A stretch of 64,000 bases of DNA, from the NCBI RefSeq assembly GCF_902459465.1, contig NC_047067.1:17111680-17175679 (forward strand). The letters run 5' to 3'. Position 1 is the stretch's first letter, and each line of letters begins with the position of its first letter. The DNA comes from Asterias rubens (lineage: Eukaryota; Echinodermata; Asteroidea; Forcipulatida; Asteriidae). Below, piece by piece: positions 61,801-64,000 of the stretch. The position numbers and the translations under genes are program-made. The notes beneath the pieces were generated by a model. The model saw only the letters and a list, made by a program, of their open reading frames with translations. It was not told the DNA's origin and ran no database searches.

Positions 61801-63568
61801 ATGCCAGGATGACTAAGGTACAAACTGCATCTCCCTAGCATTTTTTGTTCCAGAGTTATTCCAGAGCGTTGCTGAAAGTTTTTAATTGTCTGGGCCATTT
61901 TTTTGAATGACCCCTTTATTGTTGGTTGGAATCCTGACTGCGCCGTGTCTTTGTATACGTTGTATACACGCACAGTCTACGTCAATTTCTAATGGGTGCC
62001 TGCTCGCGCCGTCGCATCTGGCCCCGCCTTAAAAACAGACAAGCAGAGACAATGAGTCGAAATTAAGCAAAAGGTACTACTTTCAACTCAACAAAATCAC
62101 TAATTTGATCATTCATATTATTTTGTTTATTATGCGTTTAGTTATTTGTTGTCCATATAAACCACAAAGGAAACTAACTGGGTAAATTTTGAAATGATTT
62201 TGGGGGTTATTTGTTGGTCGTAAGTTTGAAATTTTCTGCGATGCAATTTGGCTTAAATTTGATCAAAAAAACAAGGCCCCCTTTTTCAATTTTTGAACTA
62301 GTTAAATGACTCCAACTTGTTATGTGAATACAACAGTTATGAGTTGATACTAACCTCTGAATCCAGAAGTATATTAGGTTGTTCTGATGACCCAAGAAGC
62401 TCAATGTTTTTATCATGTTTGCTGTCATCGTTAAACCTACAGCGAAGTTCATGTCTTAACCGGATATTGTCAGTCTTTGGAGTCAGCCTGACTACAAACA
62501 GTTCATACTTATCTCCAACAAGGCCTTTATGTGGTTTCACTTGAAATGTGCTGCCAAGAAAAACAAACACATTGAGTTGCTTAAACAATGTCTGAATACT
62601 TAATAGAATTTTGATTAGCATCCAATTGATTTACACTAACAAGGAGTTTGTCAGCTCATGAAGTTATTGGTCACAAACAAAAGCAGTTAAAAAAGACAGG
62701 TTAGAAGTAAAACATTTAACATTACTTTGTTAGTAAAACTTATTTTGGGTTCTCAAGGAGATATTGCGATAACAAGTCTTAAACCATACAGTAGACGGAT
62801 AGCAATAGACCGATACATTAGGCTCTGCCCACTGTGCACGTGTAAGCAAGAACATGTGAGCCTCTCCAATGCCATTCTGCACAACACTGCCATGCGCGCC
62901 AAGCATACGCGCATGCATGTTATGTTTATTTTGTTGGACTTTTGGTGGCGCAATGGGTTGTGATTGGTCAATACGCAATGGGGCGGAGCTTAATGGATCG
63001 ATCTATTTGGAGGAGACTAGGTTTAAGATAGTCTTTGGTCACTGACGGGTTAGCAATATCATAAGTCTTGGTTTCTTTTTCGAAATTGTTAAAGCATATT
63101 ATTGTATTGATGATTGAATACAACTTGCATTACAAAGAGACCATTGGGGACATTATTGTATTGATGATTGAATACAACTTGCATTACAAAGAGACCATTG
63201 GGGACATTATTGTATTGATGATTGAATACAACTTGCATTACAAAGAGACCATTGGGGACATTATTGTATTGATGATTGAATACAACTCACATTACAAAGA
63301 GACCATTGGGGACATTTGCGATACTGTGATACTCCTCGCTGACCCAGGTGAAAACAGCTCATCAATATGGGTTTAACTTGTGGCTAAATGAAGACTTTCA
63401 CAGTTAGTTTATGATGGATGGCTTAGACTGTTTTTTTTGTGAACAGAAATGAATGAAAACTTACCCAGATGGGTCATCTTGTAATGCATAGTGGATTGGT
63501 GTAGACCCTTCATTGGTCAACACTATGGTCTTGTAAATGGAGTCACCTGTATCAACAGCTGGCAAAAT
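43622..63568 (-). CDS. cfap65: CFAP65 (CCDC108)-like cilia- and flagella-associated protein, C-terminal 19 exons
   Basis: Seen: nineteen minus-strand blocks with AG acceptors and GT donors join in one unbroken frame (3411 coding bases, 1136 residues plus stop). The 5' part of the gene is off the right edge. The protein is a chain of Ig-like MSP/ASH-type beta domains (segments such as VLTNEGSTPIHYAL, KIRNISRIPLKYTWK, VGVASHPKQVYELYNGG, SPLEAKQYK then VDVPIHIIGG). A charged helical stretch (EMAEHKEKLSDWEKEKERQK, about visible residues 752-772) and a low-complexity acidic/serine tail follow. Known: CFAP65 is an axonemal central-apparatus/sperm flagellum protein needed for motility; the human protein is about 1925 residues, so roughly 60 percent is visible. 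Inference: the family call rests on recalled similarity of these segments and on the MSP-plus-coiled-coil order. A different MSP-rich ciliary protein (CFAP47, HYDIN) is less likely because the coiled-coil block and total length fit CFAP65. Exon coordinates are given individually below. Confidence 0.82.
44085..44365. repeat. Inverse copy of the 28455-28760 dispersed repeat, in CFAP65-like intron
   Basis: Reads CTCGAGCAAGCTAG, then AAGAACTGACTCCGCG, GCAGGACAGTTCTTTTC and CTCTACCTGGCAAGTAGAT, in opposite orientation to 28455-28760. Confidence 0.65.
44425..44793 (-). CDS. cfap65: CFAP65-like exon 18
   Basis: 369 bases: RALLDDHDFHEALKDISNEP, a Ser/Thr/Asp-rich middle, and a helical end (SLREERKRIEQQILK). 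Donor GTAAGA. The low-complexity middle is probably poorly conserved. Confidence 0.8.
45382..45510 (-). CDS. cfap65: CFAP65-like exon 17
   Basis: Reads RSMSDRLNLPGSNQQVDKTR, then EEERELVSGITANIIR. Hydrophilic and helical. Donor GTAGGT. Phase 2 on both sides keeps the frame with its neighbours. Confidence 0.8.
45611..45787 (+). mobile_element. Internally deleted TTAA MITE
   Basis: Keeps both ends (TTAAAGACACTGGACACTAT and GTGTCCACTGCCTTTAA) but joins them after 'CTTGTCACACAAA', giving 177 bases instead of about 380. Confidence 0.75.
46001..46330 (-). repeat. tRNA-Leu-type SINE lacking its head
   Basis: Shares CAGCAGCCACAGCCAG, CCGGGGCGAACCCCTTCT and CACACTCTGCTGATC with the element at 17222-17640. 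The tRNA-like end is lost near 46325. Confidence 0.65.
46440..46729 (-). CDS. cfap65: CFAP65-like exon 16
   Basis: 290 bases: PPKSSTKLCRTVSSKRTESP, a disordered basic/Pro segment, then LHLGATGRTHTIAEFQTNFP and NEVQRFFID. The second half looks like the conserved C-terminal block of the family. Ends with a split Arg codon. Confidence 0.83.
46954..47246. mobile_element. Foldback element with about 35-bp arms
   Basis: Arm GTTAGCACCTCTGTTGATTG (with TCTTACAAT) is mirrored by ATTGTAAGACAATCAATAGA then GGTGTTAAC. Confidence 0.6.
47564..47915. mobile_element. Foldback element with about 65-bp arms
   Basis: Left arm CAGAGTGCATAGCATAATGG to ACAGTGGAGTGG is mirrored at 47850-47915 by CCACTCCACTGTATTGCAGC to TTATGCACTCTG. 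Confidence 0.7.
48034..48158. mobile_element. Short palindromic MITE (GCAGCCGATTTC family)
   Basis: Ends CAGCAGCCGATTTCACAAAA and GAGAAATCGGCTGCTG, with an inner stem (GTCCACTTG/CAAGTGGAC). It shares termini with 59856-60025. Confidence 0.7.
48208..48321 (-). CDS. cfap65: CFAP65-like exon 15, coiled-coil segment
   Basis: 38 codons rich in Glu and Lys: VTDETEMAEHKEKLSDWEKE, then KERQKYEFTITESDTLKE. A coiled-coil block following the MSP repeats explains the family's older name CCDC108. Confidence 0.85.
48918..49077 (-). CDS. cfap65: CFAP65-like exon 14
   Basis: Completes Ser (AG|C) and reads TSFEWFVTSDSASQVIDIQP, then GVLQPGESCMCKGTFIANGE. This is an MSP domain core (F-x-W ... I-x-P-x-x-G-x-L-x-P-G-E). 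Confidence 0.87.
49662..49918 (-). CDS. cfap65: CFAP65-like exon 13
   Basis: 257 bases: VDVPIHIIGGDTALITFSGV, then GYDKRIMG and LLYLSEERIAFGNMPLFCQS, ending HR with a split codon. 'I-x-F-x-G-V-G-Y-D' closes one MSP domain and 'L-S-x-x-R-I-A-F-G-x-M-P' opens the next. The donor region is tandemly duplicated (see findings). Confidence 0.88.
50262..50558 (+). repeat. 5'-truncated tRNA-Leu-type SINE
   Basis: Body CACTTGTGTCC...CACTTCACTATAATTGCTTC, GGGTACCTGTTAGGG, GTATACTCCC, AGGGAGCTGA, then GTGCTATATAAAAC and a TATTATTATG tail. It parallels the element at 51455-51801. Confidence 0.7.
50928..51041 (-). CDS. cfap65: CFAP65-like exon 12
   Basis: 38 whole codons: ENYNHKIFECLNPSGEIAAG, then NVEWVFSPLEAKQYK. 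'F-S-P-L-E-A-K' is a diagnostic MSP segment. Donor GTAGGC. Confidence 0.87.
51455..51801 (+). repeat. Full-length tRNA-Leu-headed SINE (SURF-like)
   Basis: Head 51457-51542 has A box TGGCCGAGTGG, anticodon-like TTCAAGT and B box GGTTCGAATCC. The ends GTGTCA and TGACAC pair as an acceptor stem. Body TGCTTCTCTTCACCCAGGG, GGGTACCTGCGAGGG, CTGTATACTCCC, GTGCTATATAAG and a TTATTATTATAA tail. The layout is that of echinoderm/deuterostome tRNA SINEs. It lies in the intron next to CFAP65-like exon 11. Confidence 0.75.
51810..51998 (-). CDS. cfap65: CFAP65-like exon 11
   Basis: 63 whole codons: LNFVGVTVDPECKYVHFPSN, then GVASHPKQVYELYNGGAVPV. The donor GTACCT is weak, and a plus-strand SINE ends only about 8 bases into the following intron. 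Confidence 0.87.
52134..52346. mobile_element. GC-rich MITE (GGGTGCGTTCGATTGGC ends)
   Basis: Left GGTGTGTTCGATTAGCTTCC and right GGAAGCCAATCGAACGCACC are imperfect inverted repeats. CpG-rich interior, no frame. Confidence 0.7.
52402..52560 (-). CDS. cfap65: CFAP65-like exon 10
   Basis: 53 whole codons: MRIMDNKLFNIEPSRGKLRP, then TFTYNHDFAGTDRLPVLFKL. 'F-x-I-x-P-x-x-G-x-L-x-P-G-Q' is the classic MSP motif. Donor GTAAGT. Confidence 0.87.
52920..53004 (-). CDS. cfap65: CFAP65-like exon 9
   Basis: 85 bases reading CFLYPTDLQLELEYWAETGD then YDVDELHE. This 'YPxDLxLExEYW' linker with its acidic tail is typical of CFAP65. The longest open frame at this place is a different frame; the correct frame is set by the split Trp codon. 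Confidence 0.82.
53111..53474 (-). mobile_element. TTAA MITE, near full length
   Basis: TTAA at both ends; the interior reads as the reverse complement of the copy at 57396 (for example CGACGACCAATTGAGTTCAA). Confidence 0.75.
53511..53708 (-). CDS. cfap65: CFAP65-like exon 8
   Basis: Reads LNVCLESNPSPEELTYTTPT, then AIMDFNFSGAPQGSAPCVVH and LENTGTVPTEW. 'F-x-F-x-G-A-P ... L-x-N-T-G-x-V-P-x-E-W' is a clear MSP-domain opening. The last codon (TG|G, Trp) is completed by the next exon. Confidence 0.85.
53772..54536. mobile_element. 765-bp element with about 50-bp inverted ends
   Basis: Left CACAATAGACTGATTGCACG to CTTGACCTGAGATGGGTA; right TACCCATCTCAGGTCACATG to AATCGGTCTATTGTG. No transposase frame. 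Confidence 0.65.
55094..55382 (-). CDS. cfap65: CFAP65-like exon 7
   Basis: 289 bases completing the Ala codon (G|CA), reading ALELDMCDDTVPAFSRRII, then SRRLSYTFDISYQLW, and ending LWNLFSLDN across the junction. The beta-rich 'S-Y-T-F-x-I-S-Y' segment fits a CFAP65 Ig-like domain. Donor GTGAGT. Confidence 0.83.
56208..56373 (-). CDS. cfap65: CFAP65-like exon 6 (partly copied at 8686-8794)
   Basis: Starts in phase 0 with AEVPSFDLSDVVVGTAVSHD, continues IVIYNNSNCSLHYKLL, and ends with a charged segment (EEASKEDKLG). 'V-V-V-G-T-A-V' followed by 'N-N-S' is the usual start of an MSP domain. It ends one base into a codon. Confidence 0.83.
56619..56735. mobile_element. Foldback element, parental copy in CFAP65-like intron
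   Basis: ACAATTGTTGCACGCTGTGA and its inverse CAGCGTGCAACAATT bracket a palindromic interior (TGTACA, CCATGG). Confidence 0.7.
57247..57313 (-). CDS. cfap65: CFAP65-like exon 5 (the exon copied at 6006-6072)
   Basis: 67 bases, reading DLKRRQHFNLRVIGEGATGE then IK, with donor GTTTGT. It closes the Ig-like domain (N-L-x-V-x-G-E-G). A near-identical inverted copy lies inside the left SINE array, with Ile changed to Thr in VIGEG. Confidence 0.83.
57396..57774 (+). mobile_element. TTAA MITE, full length
   Basis: TTAAAGACACTGGACACAAT to GTGTCCACTGCCTTTAA. Its left end is part of the segment duplicated to 5877. Confidence 0.78.
58163..58248 (-). CDS. cfap65: CFAP65-like exon 4
   Basis: 86 bases reading AHVWTFSPQEDKKFVLKPYV and ending in a split Gly codon (GG|T). 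'W-x-F-x-P' followed by a charged loop is the expected second half of an MSP domain. Donor GTAAGT. Confidence 0.82.
59303..59520. repeat. Relative of the 42770 inverted-repeat element
   Basis: Contains GACAAAGATCTACTTGGATG, CAAATAATGAATGTTT and the mirrored AAACATTCATTATTTG at the right. Additional fragments extend left to about 59140. Confidence 0.6.
59583..59753 (-). CDS. cfap65: CFAP65-like exon 3
   Basis: 171 bases, phase 0 to 0, with a strong donor GTAAGG. Encodes the start of a new MSP domain: GVLYFKPTCIGTSSQHSY, then KIRNISRIPLKYTWKIP. This is one of the segments most characteristic of CFAP65. Confidence 0.85.
59844..60398 (+). mobile_element. TTAA MITE carrying a nested second MITE
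   Basis: The outer element starts TTAAAGACACTG at 59844-59855 and resumes GACACCATTGGTAATTG at 60026. The inserted element is 59856-60025 (CAGCCGATTTCACGAAACGC to GTGAAATCGACGGCTG). Confidence 0.8.
60430..61375 (+). mobile_element. 5'-truncated LINE, C-terminal reverse transcriptase region
   Basis: The frame at 60599-61120 reads IFRLCHRILPTRDKLVHMGI, then a zinc-knuckle-like CPLCKSATETTEHLFLYC (C-x2-C ... H-x4-C), and a hydrophobic/basic C-terminus (IRVIWRCRCDLVFNEDK). This is the post-RT region of Tx1/L1-like elements. The 3' end follows AATAAACGGAG at about 61333 and an A-rich run near 61364-61380. The left boundary is approximate. Confidence 0.75.
61377..62038. repeat. Pair of 160-bp direct repeats flanking about 330 bp (TRIM-like?)
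   Basis: 61377-61540 and 61874-62036 are near-identical (AATGACCCCTTTATTGTTGG to GCATCTGGCCCCGCCTTAAA). The layout resembles a terminal-repeat retrotransposon in miniature, but TG...CA ends and a primer-binding site are not evident. A local duplication is equally possible. Confidence 0.5.
62355..62550 (-). CDS. cfap65: CFAP65-like exon 2
   Basis: Completes the split Gly codon and reads TFQVKPHKGLVGDKYELFVV and onwards to LLDSE. It closes one Ig-like domain: the pattern 'Phe-x-Val-x-Pro ... Gly' followed by 'R-L-x-P' is typical of MSP domains. Acceptor and donor (GTTAGT) are both canonical. Confidence 0.8.
63098..63316. repeat. 54-bp tandem repeat, about four copies
   Basis: Unit ATTATTGTATTGATGATTGA to AGAGACCATTGGGGAC; the fourth copy has TCACAT for TGCAT. 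It sits in a CFAP65-like intron, so its open frame is incidental. Confidence 0.85.
63465..63568 (-). CDS. cfap65: CFAP65-like exon 1 of those visible
   Basis: Acceptor AG at 63569-63570 and donor GT at 63463-63464. Encodes an MSP-type strand segment (ILPAVDTGDSIYK, then VLTNEGSTPIHYALQDD). It begins in phase 0 and ends two bases into a Gly codon that the next exon completes. Upstream exons are outside the window. Confidence 0.8.
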
Positions 63569-64000
63569 CTAGTCATGAAAAGACAAATCCATATCAATGT
63601 TTACTTCAGTATACAGTTGAACACAAATGACTCTATGCATCCACAGGATATTAATATATGAACATAAACAATGCGTATTACATATAATTATTTACAAACA
63701 AGTTTTACCATTTTGCAGATGGGTACATCATATCTTCAGTTTGGATTACATGACAAGACGTTATATTTATAAGTAGGATCTGAAACTTTGCATGGTGGAA
63801 ATACGCTATACAAAGGTTTGCGGTAACACCATGTAATGATAATCTCTAAATGAGTTGGGGTGGTTCTGAACAGAACTGTTGGTTTCAACTCACTATAGCC
63901 AATCCAGAAACAACATGTTATACTGAGTTCTACCATTTATTTTTGTGACTTTTCTGACAATGGGATTGGATCAAATCTGGGTGTTTATACTTGAGTAAAA

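Overview
The window is animal nuclear DNA, most likely from an echinoderm and possibly a sea star. It has spliced genes with GT-AG introns, abundant tRNA-derived SINEs, 5'-truncated non-LTR retrotransposons, TTAA-flanked foldback elements and minisatellites. The echinoderm call is an inference. It rests on a tRNA-Leu-headed SINE whose body resembles sea-urchin/sea-star short repeats, and on a ciliary gene of animal type. No bacterial or organelle genes are present.

Layout: (1) 1-5876 and 8795-9483 are a tandem array of about 1.2 kb units built from tRNA-derived SINE pieces. (2) 5877-8794 inside that array is an inverted copy of about 1.18 kb of the ciliary gene at the far end of the window. 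The copy is itself split by a 5'-truncated LINE with an exact 10-bp target duplication. (3) 9484-23450 has no gene I can support; it holds scattered SINEs, several foldback DNA elements, a 23-copy 38-bp minisatellite (21118-22001) and a 25-bp minisatellite near 23155-23350. (4) 23497-27801 is the 3' part of a plus-strand gene for a GPI-anchored Ly6/uPAR-type (LU domain) protein. Its last intron is almost filled by a 21-bp minisatellite in which most copies carry the E-box palindrome CACGTG. (5) 27802-31065 is intergenic, with hairpins and long inverted repeats. (6) 31066-41082 is a second array of the same SINE-derived unit in the opposite orientation. It contains a LINE ORF1 gene without ORF2 and shows a higher-order period of about 3.41 kb. 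(7) 43622-63568, minus strand, is the 3' portion of a CFAP65 (CCDC108)-like gene: 19 exons joined in consistent reading phase give about 1136 C-terminal residues. Its 5' exons lie beyond the right edge. Its introns carry many transposable elements.

No pathway links the two genes. CFAP65 is an axonemal/sperm-flagellum protein and the LU protein is predicted to be a cell-surface protein. The most unusual content is architectural: two oppositely oriented SINE-derived arrays, a gene fragment captured into one of them, the higher-order repeat structure, and the E-box minisatellite.
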